Positions 1 through 9,033 of a stretch of DNA of 64,000 bases are shown here, one piece after another. The notes beneath the pieces were generated by a model. The model was not told the origin of the DNA, did no database searches, and saw only the letters and a program-made list of their open reading frames with translations. Source of the stretch: Actinoplanes sp. NBC_00393 (GTDB lineage Bacteria; Actinomycetota; Actinomycetes; Mycobacteriales; Micromonosporaceae); the NCBI RefSeq assembly GCF_036053395.1, contig NZ_CP107942.1:2198501-2262500 (forward strand). Reading direction: 5' to 3'. A program made the position numbers and the translations under genes. The number at the start of each line of letters is the position of its first letter. Position 1 is the first letter of the stretch.

Positions 1-831
1 CTGCGGGGCCAGACTGGCGCGGACCACCGCGACCGGGCTCGCGGCGTGGTAGAGCAGCGTCTGGCTGACCGAGCCGAGCACGAGACCCTTGAACGTGTCC
101 CGGCCGCGGGCGCCGACGACCACGAGCTGCGCGTTCTTCGCGCGTTCGACCAGGGCGTGCCGCGGGTTGCCGCGGAGCAGTTCGGGGCGGACCACGACGT
201 CCGGGAACCGTTCCTGCCAGCCGGCCAGGGACTCGCCGAGCAGCAGCCGCCCGTCCGGGTCGGGGGCGCGTTCCGGCCACACCAGCACCGGGACCAGTTC
301 CGCCCGGCGCGCCGAACTCGCCTCGAACGCGAAGCCGAGCGCCAGCTGCGAATGAGCGGAGCCGTCGACGCCGACCACGACCGGGCCGTCGGCGGGCGCG
401 CTGTCGCGGACCACCAGGACCGGGCAGTGCGCGTGGGCGGCGGCGTGCACCGCGACCGAGCCGATGATCAGGCCGCTGATCGCGCCCAGGCCGCGGTCGC
501 CGAGCACCAGCAGCGCGGCCTCGTTCGACTCGGCGAGCAGCACCGGGGTGGCGGCGCCGTCGATGATGGCGGTGGAGACCGGTACGCCGGGCGCGGCCTC
601 ACGTGCCGCGGTGACCGCTTCGGCGACCAGGTCCTCGGCGTGGTGCCGCAGGCCGGTGCCGGGCATGTCGTCGGCGACCGGCCCGACGCCGACGTGCAGC
701 GACGGCCAGATGAAGGCGTGCACCACGTGCAGCTGTGTCTTGCGCCGTTCGGCTTCGACGGCGGCCACGCGTACCGCCGCCAGGGCCTGCTCCGACCCGT
801 CGACCCCAACGATCACCCTCGGTGTGTTCAT
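1..831 (-). CDS. Universal stress protein, tandem UspA domains (C-terminus cut by window edge)
   Basis: Reading the minus strand from an ATG at 831 gives at least 277 codons with no stop before the window edge. The protein begins MNTPRVIVGVDGSEQAL and repeats the pattern as VVVGVDGSAHSQLAL near residue 150, so two UspA domains lie in tandem. Each has the acidic residue after the first beta strand and a GxRG-type stretch (VLGDRGLG, VVGARGRD) followed by GSV, as in ATP-binding Usps. Tandem actinobacterial Usps are about 290 residues long, so little is missing. A purine-rich CAGGAG lies just upstream of the ATG. The role, cytoplasmic stress or dormancy response, is inferred from the family. Confidence 0.9.
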   Translation of the reverse strand, partial: MNTPRVIVGVDGSEQALAAVRVAAVEAERRKTQLHVVHAFIWPSLHVGVGPVADDMPGTGLRHHAEDLVAEAVTAAREAAPGVPVSTAIIDGAATPVLLAESNEAALLVLGDRGLGAISGLIIGSVAVHAAAHAHCPVLVVRDSAPADGPVVVGVDGSAHSQLALGFAFEASSARRAELVPVLVWPERAPDPDGRLLLGESLAGWQERFPDVVVRPELLRGNPRHALVERAKNAQLVVVGARGRDTFKGLVLGSVSQTLLYHAASPVAVVRASLAPQ

Positions 832-907
832 CTCTGCGCTCCTGTCCTCGGCGTCGACTACTAGGACCGGACAGGCAGGGAGAGATGTGACAGCCAGTAC
901 GGCGGCC

Positions 908-2500
908 TCACACCCGGAAGCGCGAGACCAGGCCGCTCAGGTCGGTCGACATCCGGGCCAGGTCGCTGATCGCGTGCTGCGTCTCGGAGACGCCCTGGCT
1001 GGTGTTCTGCGCGGCCTGGGCCACCCCGGTGATGCTGCGGGAGATGTCGCCGGTGCCGGTCGCGGCCTCCGAGACACTGCGGTTCATCTCGGCGGTCGTG
1101 GCCGTCTGCTCCTCGACCGCCGAAGCGATCGTGGTCTGGAAGTCGCTGATCCGGGCGATCACCGCGGTGATCTTCTCGATCGCGTCGACCGCGCCCTCGG
1201 TGTCGGCCTGGATCGCCTCGACGCGGCGGGAGATGTCCTCGGTGGCGCGGGCGGTCTCCTGAGCGAGGTCCTTCACCTCGGAGGCGACCACCGCGAAGCC
1301 CTTGCCGGCGTCCCCGGCCCGGGCCGCCTCGATCGTCGCGTTCAGGGCCAGCAGGTTGGTCTGCTCGGCGATCGAGGTGATCACCTTGATCACGTTGCCG
1401 ATCTCGGCCGAGGAGTCGCCGAGCTTGTTCATGGTCGAGGAGGTGGCGGCGGCCAGGCCGACGGCCTCGGCGGCGACCTGGGCGGCCTCGCTGGCGTTCT
1501 GCGAGATCTCGCGGATCGAGGCGCCCATCTCCTCGCTGCCGGCCGACACGGTGTCGACGCTGCGGGAGATCTCCTCGGCCGCGCTGGACACGTCCTGGGA
1601 CTGCCGGGACGCCTCCTCGGCCGAGACGGCGATCTGCGCGGCGGTGCCGGTCATCTCCTCGGTGGCGCTGGCCAGCGTGGATGCCGAACCCTCGATGGTG
1701 ATCACGGTGTCGCGCAGCGAGGCCATCGCGGTGTCCAGGGACTGGCCCATCCGGCCGGTCTCGTCGCGCGAGGTCAGCCCGGTGGCGCGGGTCAGGTCAC
1801 CGGCGGCCAGCGCGTCGCACACGGCTTTCACGGCGGTCAGTGAGCGGACGATGCGAGCGGCCACGAAGTACCCGATGGTCATGGCCACCGCGAGACCGGC
1901 GAACAGCACGATGAAGGAGAGGTTACGGCTGAACTGGTACGTGGACTGCGCGGACGCGGCGTTGCTGGCGGCGTCCGCGGTCTCCGCCTGATCGAGGGTG
2001 GCGAGATCGTCGTAGATCTGCTTCAGCAGCGGCAACGAGTCGGCGTCCCGTGCAGCCGCCCAGCCGTCCAGGTCGTTCTTGAGACCGGCCGGGATCAGCT
2101 TCTCGTTCGCCACCGTCACCCAGCTGTCCCAGACCGACTGGAGGTGGTCGATGACCGCCGGATCGCCGGCCGGCAGGGTGCCGCGGTAGGCAGTCATCGC
2201 GGTCTCGAAAGCCTCGACGTCGGCAGTGAACGCCTCGGTGAACTCCCGGACCCGCGTCTCGTCCGTCGACAGCGCCTGGTTGGCGGTGTCGACCCGGGCC
2301 TGTACCGCTGCGGACTTGAGCTGAGCGACGGCACGGATGCTGGCGACGTTGCTCTCGTAGATCAGGTTGGCGGAGTCGCTCGTGCTGGCCATCCCGAAAT
2401 AGCCGGTGAGGCCGACGAAAGCAGCGACCAGGGCGGCCAGCCCGACCGCGACGAGGATCTTCACCTTGACACTGAGGTCGTCGAGGCGAGCACTCATCAC
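908..2500 (-). CDS. Methyl-accepting chemotaxis protein
   Basis: A 530-residue transmembrane chemoreceptor. An N-terminal membrane helix (about residues 12-33) is followed by a helical periplasmic domain of the four-helix-bundle type, a second membrane helix near residue 200 ([17 protein letters not shown]), a HAMP domain and a cytoplasmic signalling coiled coil. The conserved hairpin tip [18 protein letters not shown] and [12 protein letters not shown] contact CheA and CheW. Starts GTG (2500) and ATG (2497) are adjacent, and AAAGGA lies upstream. It follows the receptor at 2531-4237 after 30 bases, probably in the same transcript, and faces the che operon. The ligand cannot be told from sequence. 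Confidence 0.95.
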   Translation of the reverse strand: MMSARLDDLSVKVKILVAVGLAALVAAFVGLTGYFGMASTSDSANLIYESNVASIRAVAQLKSAAVQARVDTANQALSTDETRVREFTEAFTADVEAFETAMTAYRGTLPAGDPAVIDHLQSVWDSWVTVANEKLIPAGLKNDLDGWAAARDADSLPLLKQIYDDLATLDQAETADAASNAASAQSTYQFSRNLSFIVLFAGLAVAMTIGYFVAARIVRSLTAVKAVCDALAAGDLTRATGLTSRDETGRMGQSLDTAMASLRDTVITIEGSASTLASATEEMTGTAAQIAVSAEEASRQSQDVSSAAEEISRSVDTVSAGSEEMGASIREISQNASEAAQVAAEAVGLAAATSSTMNKLGDSSAEIGNVIKVITSIAEQTNLLALNATIEAARAGDAGKGFAVVASEVKDLAQETARATEDISRRVEAIQADTEGAVDAIEKITAVIARISDFQTTIASAVEEQTATTAEMNRSVSEAATGTGDISRSITGVAQAAQNTSQGVSETQHAISDLARMSTDLSGLVSRFRV

Positions 2501-2530
2501 TGCTCATCCTTTCCCGGAACAGTCCGGTGC

Positions 2531-4237
2531 TCAGAACCGGTCGAACTTCGCTTCGAGGTCGGCCGGTGGCATGCCGGCGCCGCTCATCGCGGGCGCCGGA
2601 TTCTCGTTGAACGAACCCCCACGATCCCAACCGGCCCGGTACGCGTTGTTCGACCAGTTGCCGGACGCGGCCGGCGCCGGACGGGGAATGGAGCGAGTGG
2701 ACGTTCCGGTGTGGAAGAAGTCCATCAAAGCGGTGAGCTGCGCCGTCTGCGCCGACATCTCCTCGGCTGTCGCGGCGAGCTCCTCACTGGACGACGCGGT
2801 CTGTTCGGTGACCTTGCCGATCTGCGACATCGCGATGTTGATCTGCCGCACGCCGGTGGACTGTTCCCCGCTCGCCGCGGCGATCTCCTGCACCAGATCG
2901 GACGTACGGATGATGTTGGGAATCATGCTGGACAGCAGGTCGCCGGCGCGCTCGGCGGTCTGGACGCTGCCGGCCGCGAGCTCGCTGATCTCCTGAGCCG
3001 CGATCTGGCTGCGCTCGGCGAGCTTGCCGACCTCGCTGGCCACCACGGCGAAGCCCTTGCCGTGCTCGCCCGCCCGGGCCGCCTCGATCGTCGCGTTGAG
3101 CGCCAGCATGTTGGTCTGGAAGGCGATGTCGTCGATGATCCCGATCTTGCTGGTGATCTCCTTCATCGCCGCGACGGTCCGCTGCACCGCCTCGCCGCCC
3201 TCCTGCGCCTCGGCCGCCGTGGTGGTGGCGATGCCCTCGGTGGCGGTCGCGTTGTCGCTGTTCTGGCTGATCCCCGCGGTCATCTGCTCGATGCTCGAGG
3301 TGGTCTCCTCGACACTGGCGGCCTGCTCGGTGGCGGCCTGCGACAGGCTTTGCGAGGCTCCGCTGATCTGCATCGACGCGCTGTTGAGCTGGTTGGCCGA
3401 CTCGACGACCGTGCTGACCGTGTCGCTGAGCCGGTCCAGGGCGCTGTTGAGCGCCGTGCCCATCCGCCCGACCTCGTCCTGGCCGGCGACGGTGACCCGC
3501 TGATCCAGGCGGCCGTTGGCCAGCGCGGTGAGTACCGTGACCGTCTCGTTCAGCGGCCGGGCCACCGCGCGGGTGATCAGCTGGACCACGGTGAAGGTGA
3601 GCACCAGCGCTGCGACGATCAGGCAGATCATCATGAGCCGCGCCGTGGAGTAGGCCTCCGCCGACTCGTCGATCGAACCCTTCGCGGCGGTGTCGTCCTT
3701 GGCGATCAGGTTGTCGACCGCCGTGTTGATGGTGTCGGACACCGGGTTCACCTCCGCGCTCACCACGCGGTTGAACTCGGCGAGCTTGTTCGCCGCCGTC
3801 AGCGGTTTGAGCTTCTCGGTGACCAGTTGCTTGTAGGTGGCCCAGGCGGCGTCGAACGCCTCGGCGTCCGGATCACCCTGCGCCGACGTGGAGAACGAGG
3901 CCCAGACCTGGTCCAGGTTGGCGATCGAGGTGTCCAGCGCGTCGATGGCCGCATCGGTGCCGGTGCCTCCGCCGGCCAGGGCGACGCCGCGCATCTGGAA
4001 CCGGACGTCCTTGTAGTCGGTGGCGATCTCACCGAGCAGCCGTACGTCGTGCAGGTTGCTGTTGTAGAGGTGTTCCAGGCGGTCCTGGGTCTGGCTCAGC
4101 TGGTAGATGCCGACCGCGCCGAGCACCACCAGCAGCGCGCAGACCACGCCGGCGAGCCCGCGCAGTTTCCACGCGATCGGCATGTCCCGGAACGCCAGGC
4201 TTCCGCGTGGACGGCGCGTCCCCGTCGACTCGGCCAT
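2531..4237 (-). CDS. Methyl-accepting chemotaxis protein
   Basis: A 568-residue chemoreceptor: short cytoplasmic N-terminus, membrane helix ([18 protein letters not shown]), four-helix-bundle sensor, second membrane helix ([18 protein letters not shown]), HAMP and a signalling domain with [18 protein letters not shown]. Start MAEST at 4237 is preferred because GGGGGA lies seven bases upstream; in-frame starts at 4252 and 4333 are possible but lack a good ribosome site. The C-terminus carries a flexible Pro/Gly/Asn-rich tail after the coiled coil, a possible tether. It is paralogous to the next receptor but its hairpin region differs. The 212 bases up to cheW form the divergent promoter region. 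Confidence 0.94.
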   Translation of the reverse strand: MAESTGTRRPRGSLAFRDMPIAWKLRGLAGVVCALLVVLGAVGIYQLSQTQDRLEHLYNSNLHDVRLLGEIATDYKDVRFQMRGVALAGGGTGTDAAIDALDTSIANLDQVWASFSTSAQGDPDAEAFDAAWATYKQLVTEKLKPLTAANKLAEFNRVVSAEVNPVSDTINTAVDNLIAKDDTAAKGSIDESAEAYSTARLMMICLIVAALVLTFTVVQLITRAVARPLNETVTVLTALANGRLDQRVTVAGQDEVGRMGTALNSALDRLSDTVSTVVESANQLNSASMQISGASQSLSQAATEQAASVEETTSSIEQMTAGISQNSDNATATEGIATTTAAEAQEGGEAVQRTVAAMKEITSKIGIIDDIAFQTNMLALNATIEAARAGEHGKGFAVVASEVGKLAERSQIAAQEISELAAGSVQTAERAGDLLSSMIPNIIRTSDLVQEIAAASGEQSTGVRQINIAMSQIGKVTEQTASSSEELAATAEEMSAQTAQLTALMDFFHTGTSTRSIPRPAPAASGNWSNNAYRAGWDRGGSFNENPAPAMSGAGMPPADLEAKFDRF

Positions 4238-4449
4238 GGAAGAATCCCCCATCCGGCACAAACTGCGGCGTACGAATCCACGACCGGGCCAGCCTATCGA
4301 CGTAACGATCACGATTTGGCGGAACCTATTCACAAGCCGTCACCGAAACGGACACCGGGCCGGATTCGCGGCTAAGTCCTCGATTTTCTGCAGGGCCCAC
4401 AAAGAATCTGATCGAATGCGGAGGAGGTGCGGAAAAAGGGGGGCCGACG

Positions 4450-5007
4450 GTGAACACGGTTACCGAAGCCGGGCGGTATCTGACGTTCACGCTCAACGGC
4501 GAGGCGTACGCGCTCGACATCTTCCACGTGACCGAGATCCTCGAGTACCGGTCGCTGACCGTGGTGCCGATGATGCCGGACTTCATCCGTGGCGTGATCA
4601 ACCTGCGGGGCCGGGCCGTGCCGGTCATCGACATCGCGATCAGATTCGGCCGCGGGCGGACCTCGATCGACCGCCGGACCAGCATCATCATCGTGCACAT
4701 CCAGGACTCGGCGCTGGCCGAGATGCCCGATCTGGACGGTGACGAGAAGGTCGCCGCGGGTGGCCAGGACATCGGCATCCTGGTCGACGCCGCCACCAAG
4801 GTGGTGACCCTGCAGGCCGGCGACATCGAGCCGGCGCCCGCGTTCGGCGCCGGGATCCGGGCGGACTACATCAGCGGCATGGCCCGCCGGGACGAGGACT
4901 TCCTGATCCTGCTGGACATCAGTCACGTGCTGTCGATCAGCGACATGGTGCGCCTCAGCGACCTGGCCCAGCAGACGGCACCCGAGCAGCCGCCGGAATC
5001 GTCGTGA
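4450..5007 (+). CDS. cheW: Chemotaxis coupling protein CheW
   Basis: 185 residues with the CheW fold throughout: YLTFTLNGEAYALDIFHVTEILEY, VPMMPDFIRGVINLRGRAVPVIDI and LVDAATKVV. It bridges receptors and the CheA kinase at the membrane-associated array. The start is GTG at 4450, after a run of six G residues. It is the first gene of the che operon and overlaps cheR by 4 bp, which implies translational coupling. The C-terminus is slightly extended with a Gln/Pro-rich tail. The family assignment is secure. Confidence 0.96.
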   Translation: MNTVTEAGRYLTFTLNGEAYALDIFHVTEILEYRSLTVVPMMPDFIRGVINLRGRAVPVIDIAIRFGRGRTSIDRRTSIIIVHIQDSALAEMPDLDGDEKVAAGGQDIGILVDAATKVVTLQAGDIEPAPAFGAGIRADYISGMARRDEDFLILLDISHVLSISDMVRLSDLAQQTAPEQPPESS

Positions 5008-5840
5008 TCCCGCCGGAAGCCCTCGCGCGGACGATCAGCCGCGACGACTTCCAGTACATCACCGGTGTCCTGCACGACCACACCGGCATCAAGCTCGCCC
5101 CCGGCAAGGAGGCCCTGGTCGCCGGGCGCCTCGACAAACGGATCCGGGCGCTCGGGCTGGGCGGGTACTCCGACTATGTGCGCCTGCTGCGCGACCGCCG
5201 CGACGAGGGCGAGTTGCGGCAGCTCATCGACCTGCTCACGACGAACGAGACGTTCTTCTTCCGGGAGTCGCAGCACTTCGACTACATCCGCCGCGAAGTG
5301 CTGCCGAACCGGCACCCGGGACGCACCTTCCGGCTGTGGAGCGCGGCCAGTTCGACCGGCGAGGAGGCGTACACCGCGGCCATGGTGCTCGCCGACGTCC
5401 TGCCGCCCGGCTCGTGGGAGATCATCGGCACGGACATCTCGACCCGGGTCGTGGAGGGCGCGCGTACCGGTCTCTATCCGATCGCCGCGGCCGAGCGGAT
5501 CCCGAAACCGCTGCTGCGCCGCTTCTGCCTGAAGGGCCGCGACGAGTACCAGGGCCTGATGACCGTCACCCGCGAACTGCGTGCCAAGGTCCAGTTCCAC
5601 TGCCGCAACCTGCACGAGGACTTCTCCGGGCTGGGCCGCTTCGACGTGATCATGCTGCGCAACGTGATGATCTACTTCGACATGGAGACGAAGCGCTCGC
5701 TGATCCCGCGGCTGACCGAGATGCTGGTCCCCGGCGGACACCTGATCGTCGGCAGTTCCGAGTCGCTGAACGCCATTCCATCGCGGTTGAAGATGGTGGA
5801 GCCGTCGATCTACCGGCTGGACGGGGACAGCCGTGGCTGA
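5004..5840 (+). CDS. cheR: Chemoreceptor glutamate methyltransferase CheR
   Basis: 278 residues. The N-terminal helical CheR domain includes LLTTNETFFFRE, the family signature. The SAM-binding domain follows with LWSAASSTGEEAYTAAMVL (motif I) and IIGTDIST, then FDVIMLRNVMIYFD, where the NV(M/L)IYFD motif is typical. It methylates receptor glutamates with S-adenosylmethionine and so drives adaptation together with CheB. GTG start at 5004, overlapping the end of cheW; its own end overlaps cheD by 8 bp. Confidence 0.97.
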   Translation: MIPPEALARTISRDDFQYITGVLHDHTGIKLAPGKEALVAGRLDKRIRALGLGGYSDYVRLLRDRRDEGELRQLIDLLTTNETFFFRESQHFDYIRREVLPNRHPGRTFRLWSAASSTGEEAYTAAMVLADVLPPGSWEIIGTDISTRVVEGARTGLYPIAAAERIPKPLLRRFCLKGRDEYQGLMTVTRELRAKVQFHCRNLHEDFSGLGRFDVIMLRNVMIYFDMETKRSLIPRLTEMLVPGGHLIVGSSESLNAIPSRLKMVEPSIYRLDGDSRG

Positions 5841-6315
5841 GGTCTTCCTGCACCCCGGCGACTACCACTTCGGGGACGCCGGCACCCGGATTCACACGGT
5901 GCTGGGCTCGTGCGTGTCGATCACCATCTGGCATCCCGGACTGCGGATCGGCGGCATGTGCCACTACATGCTGCCGGGACACTGCCCGGCCTCGGACCAG
6001 TGGGACGCCCGCTACGCCGACGGCGCGATCGCCCGGTTCCGGCGCGACGTGCAGCGGACGAACACCACGCCACGCCAGTACGAGGTGAAGATGTTCGGCG
6101 GCGGCCGGCAGTTCCCGCACCTGAACACCCCGGCCCCGCTGGACGTCGCCGGCAACAACATCGAGGCGGGGATCTGCCTGCTCGAGGAGAGCGGCTTCCA
6201 TCTGACCGTGCGCGAGTTCGGCGGCACCGGCGCCCGCCGGCTGATCTTCGACATCGGAACCGGTGCGGTCTGGCTGCGGGCACTCGACCCGCTGAGTCAC
6301 GGAGGCCCGGCATGA
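5833..6315 (+). CDS. cheD: Chemoreceptor glutamine deamidase CheD
   Basis: 160 residues that match CheD over their full length: the catalytic Cys in [11 protein letters not shown], the His in [10 protein letters not shown], and MFGGG and NIEAG further on. CheD deamidates receptor glutamines to glutamates. In many organisms its activity is tuned by CheC, but no cheC or cheX is seen in this window. GTG start at 5833, 8-bp overlap with cheR; its stop overlaps the cheB ATG by 4 bp. Confidence 0.95.
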   Translation: MAEVFLHPGDYHFGDAGTRIHTVLGSCVSITIWHPGLRIGGMCHYMLPGHCPASDQWDARYADGAIARFRRDVQRTNTTPRQYEVKMFGGGRQFPHLNTPAPLDVAGNNIEAGICLLEESGFHLTVREFGGTGARRLIFDIGTGAVWLRALDPLSHGGPA

Positions 6316-7364
6316 CCGGCAAGATCGGGGTGCTCATCGTCGACGACTCGGCCGTCGTCCGGCAGGTGCTCTCCGCCCGCCTGCGCGGCCAGCCCGGCAT
6401 CGAGGTCACCGGCGCCGTCGCCGACCCGATCTTCGCGATGGACCACATGAACAAGTCCTGGCCGGACGTCGTGGTGCTGGACATCGAGATGCCGCGAATG
6501 GACGGGCTCACCTTCCTCAAGAAGATCATGGAGGTCCGGCCCACCCCGGTGGTCATCTGCTCCACGCTGTCCCAGCGCAACGCCGAGGTCTCGATGGAGG
6601 CGCTCGCGTCCGGGGCGGTCGCGGTGATCGCCAAGCCGGAGACCGGGCTGAAGAAGTTCATCGAGGACGACGGCGGCGACATCGTGTCAGCGGTCCGGGC
6701 AGCGGCGGCCGCCGGCCAGCGCCGCAGGGCCCGCCCGGCCGCTGCCGCTCCCGTCCTGGCCCGGCCGAGTGCGCCCCGGCCACGATCGCTGGCCACGGCC
6801 GCGGAACGACTGATCGCGATCGGTACGTCCACCGGCGGCACCCAGGCCCTGGAGAAGGTGCTGCCCGCGCTGAAACCCGGCCTGCCGGGCGTGGTCCTGG
6901 TGCAGCACATGCCGGAGAAGTTCACCGCAGCGTTCGCCGGGCGGCTCGACACCATGTGCCGGGTCCGGGTCAAGGAAGCCGAGGACGGCGATCCGGTGCT
7001 GCCCGGTCACGTGCTGGTCGCCCCCGGTGGGCGGCATCTCGAGGTGGTCCGGATGGACACGCGATACCGGGTCCGGGTCTTCGACGGACCGCCGGTCAAC
7101 CGGCACCGCCCGTCGGTCGACGTGCTGTTCCGCTCGGTCGCCAAGGCGGCCGGCCCGGACGCGATCGGCGTGATCATGACCGGGATGGGCGACGACGGCG
7201 CCCGCGGGCTGCTCGAGATGCGCAAGGCGGGCGCGTTCACGGTGGCGCAGGACGAGGCGACCTGCGTGGTGCACGGCATGCCCCGCGAAGCGGTGGCGCT
7301 CGGCGCCGCCGATCGTGAGGTTCCGCTACTCCAGATCGCGGAGGTGATCCACCAGCATGGCTGA
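6312..7364 (+). CDS. cheB: Protein-glutamate methylesterase CheB with receiver domain
   Basis: 350 residues. Receiver domain at about 1-120 with phospho-acceptor Asp in [14 protein letters not shown] and CSTL and AKP motifs, then a linker rich in Ala/Arg/Pro, then the methylesterase domain with catalytic Ser in GTSTGG, His in [11 protein letters not shown] and Asp in [13 protein letters not shown]. It removes methyl groups from receptors once phosphorylated by CheA. ATG at 6312 sits in an ATGA overlap with cheD. The open frame extends further upstream, but the [15 protein letters not shown] start fits the family. Confidence 0.97.
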   Translation: MTGKIGVLIVDDSAVVRQVLSARLRGQPGIEVTGAVADPIFAMDHMNKSWPDVVVLDIEMPRMDGLTFLKKIMEVRPTPVVICSTLSQRNAEVSMEALASGAVAVIAKPETGLKKFIEDDGGDIVSAVRAAAAAGQRRRARPAAAAPVLARPSAPRPRSLATAAERLIAIGTSTGGTQALEKVLPALKPGLPGVVLVQHMPEKFTAAFAGRLDTMCRVRVKEAEDGDPVLPGHVLVAPGGRHLEVVRMDTRYRVRVFDGPPVNRHRPSVDVLFRSVAKAAGPDAIGVIMTGMGDDGARGLLEMRKAGAFTVAQDEATCVVHGMPREAVALGAADREVPLLQIAEVIHQHG

Positions 7365-8394
7365 AACGCTCATCGCGGTGATCTCGCTGGCGGTCGGCGC
7401 GGCCGCCGGCTACTGGCTGCGCGGCCGCACCGACCGGCCCGGCCCGGCGACCCTGCCGGCGGCAGCACCCGACCGGTACGCGAACGACGTCTCCCAGTTC
7501 GCCGGCGCGGTGGCCCCGGTCTGGTCGGCGCAGATCGATTCATCGCGTAACCAGATGGAAAACGCCGTCGGACAACTCACCGAGAAGTTCGCCGGCATCG
7601 TCGAGAACCTCGACTCGGTGCTCACCTCCTCCACCGGCGTGCTGGACGAGAGCTCCGGCGGGGCGTTCGACCGCAGCCGGGAACGCCTCGGCGGGGTGGT
7701 CGGCACCCTCGACGACGCGCTGACCGGCAAACGACAGGCGCTCGAGGAGCTGCATTCGCTGCTCGGCCTCAACGAGGAGCTGCGCCGGATGTCCGGCGAG
7801 GTCACCCGGATCGCCGCGCAGACCAACCTGCTCGCGCTCAACGCCGCCATCGAGGCCCAGCGGGTCGGCGAGGCCGGCGCCGCGTTCGGGGTGGTCGCGC
7901 TGGAGGTGCGCCAGCTCGCCGACCGTTCGCAGAACACCAGCGAGCGCATGGTGGAGAAGGTCGACCGGGTCGCCGAGGCGATCACCTCGGTGCTGGCCAC
8001 CGCGGAGGCCAACGCCGAACGCGAAGGCAACGCCGTGGCGCACGCCAACGGCGAGGTGCAGGCCGTGCTGGACGACCTGATGAGCATGCTGTCGCGTATG
8101 CAGAACTCGTCGCAGGAGCTGGAGCAGGCCGCGGTCGGCATCCGCGGCGAGATCGGCGACTCCCTGGTCAACCTGCAGTTCCAGGACCGGGTCAACCAGA
8201 TGCTGGAACACCTGCGGGACAACATCGGCCGGTTCCCCGAGGTGGCCGCGTCGGCTGCCGCGGGCGTCGCACCGCTGGACGCCAAGGTGCTGCTCGACGA
8301 ACTCGCCGCCCGCTACACGATGGCCGAGGAGCATCAGGCCCACCAGTCCGGAACGCCCGTCAAGGTAAACGAATCCGAAATCACGTTCTTCTAG
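7357..8394 (+). CDS. Small methyl-accepting chemotaxis-type protein with one N-terminal membrane helix
   Basis: 345 residues. A single N-terminal hydrophobic segment ([17 protein letters not shown]) is followed by a coiled-coil region and a degenerate receptor hairpin, [20 protein letters not shown], then [16 protein letters not shown]. The usual ARAG and VAxEV residues are changed, and there is no HAMP or periplasmic sensor domain. It lies inside the che operon between cheB (8-bp overlap) and cheY. It may be a membrane-anchored or cytosolic-facing receptor, or a regulator of array function. The receptor family is clear; what it senses is unknown. Confidence 0.85.
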   Translation: MAETLIAVISLAVGAAAGYWLRGRTDRPGPATLPAAAPDRYANDVSQFAGAVAPVWSAQIDSSRNQMENAVGQLTEKFAGIVENLDSVLTSSTGVLDESSGGAFDRSRERLGGVVGTLDDALTGKRQALEELHSLLGLNEELRRMSGEVTRIAAQTNLLALNAAIEAQRVGEAGAAFGVVALEVRQLADRSQNTSERMVEKVDRVAEAITSVLATAEANAEREGNAVAHANGEVQAVLDDLMSMLSRMQNSSQELEQAAVGIRGEIGDSLVNLQFQDRVNQMLEHLRDNIGRFPEVAASAAAGVAPLDAKVLLDELAARYTMAEEHQAHQSGTPVKVNESEITFF

Positions 8395-8404
8395 GGAGAC
8401 GACG

Positions 8405-8773
8405 ATGGCCAAGAGCATTCTCATCGTGGACGACTCGGCGTCCGTACGACAGGTCGTCAGTATCGCCCTGAAGGGCGCGGGCTACGAAGTGATCACCGCG
8501 AATGACGGAAAGGATGCGCTGAGCAAAATGACCGGACAGCGCATTCACCTCATCATCTCGGACGTCAACATGCCGAATATGGACGGCATCACTTTTGTGG
8601 CCGAGGCGAAGAAACTGCCGGCCTACAAATTCACCCCGATCATCATGCTCACCACCGAGTCGCAAGAGGACAAGAAGAAGCAGGCGCAGGCGGCCGGGGC
8701 CAAGGCGTGGGTGACCAAGCCGTTCCAGCCCGAGCAGATGCTCAGCGCGGTGGCGAAACTGGTCGCGCCGTGA
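8405..8773 (+). CDS. cheY: Chemotaxis response regulator CheY
   Basis: 122-residue stand-alone receiver domain: acidic pair in ILIVDDSASVR, phospho-acceptor Asp in LIISDVNMPNMDG, Thr in IIMLTTES and Lys in AWVTKPFQPEQM. After phosphorylation by CheA it would bind the flagellar switch. ATG at 8405 follows GGGAGACGACG. It lies ten bases after the receptor-like gene and shares a GTGA overlap with the STAS gene that follows. Confidence 0.95.
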   Translation: MAKSILIVDDSASVRQVVSIALKGAGYEVITANDGKDALSKMTGQRIHLIISDVNMPNMDGITFVAEAKKLPAYKFTPIIMLTTESQEDKKKQAQAAGAKAWVTKPFQPEQMLSAVAKLVAP

Positions 8774-9033
8774 CCGGGCTGCGGCGGTTCATCGTCGACG
8801 ACGAGCTGACGATCATCACGGCGGCGGAGCAGCGGGAGCGGCTGCTGACGATGTTCGGGGACGGTTCGGGCGTACGCGTGGACCTGTCCGGAATCACCGA
8901 CCTGGACACCGCCGGCCTGCAACTGCTGCTGCTCGCCCGCGACGAGGGCGTACGCCGCAGCGTGCCGGTCGAGTTCGCCGAGCCGAGCCCCGCCGTCGCC
9001 GAGGTGCTCGCCCTCACCCGTCTGGAGCTGTGA
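8770..9033 (+). CDS. STAS-domain protein
   Basis: 87 residues starting at a GTG that overlaps the cheY stop. The sequence fits a small STAS domain: beta strand FIVDDELTIITA, then VRVDLSGITDLDTAGLQLLLLA, where the D-L-S-x-(I/V)-x-D-x-x-G/A-L pattern is the family signature, and a final helix AEVLALTRL. Such proteins occur in some chemotaxis operons and resemble anti-sigma-factor antagonists and MlaB. It is locked between cheY and cheA by overlaps on both sides, so it is probably co-expressed in fixed ratio. The position usually phosphorylated in antagonists is Asp-Thr here (DLDTAG), so regulation by phosphorylation is possible but unproven. Confidence 0.82.
   Translation: MTGLRRFIVDDELTIITAAEQRERLLTMFGDGSGVRVDLSGITDLDTAGLQLLLLARDEGVRRSVPVEFAEPSPAVAEVLALTRLEL

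Noticed and set aside
2144..4375. 743-codon plus-strand frame opposite the receptors
   Set aside because: Antisense of two clear receptors; low-complexity translation.
4253..4449. Flagellar-type (FliA) promoter for the che operon
   Set aside because: GTCGATAG resembles the -10 box, but no TAAA-like -35 at the right distance is present on that strand.
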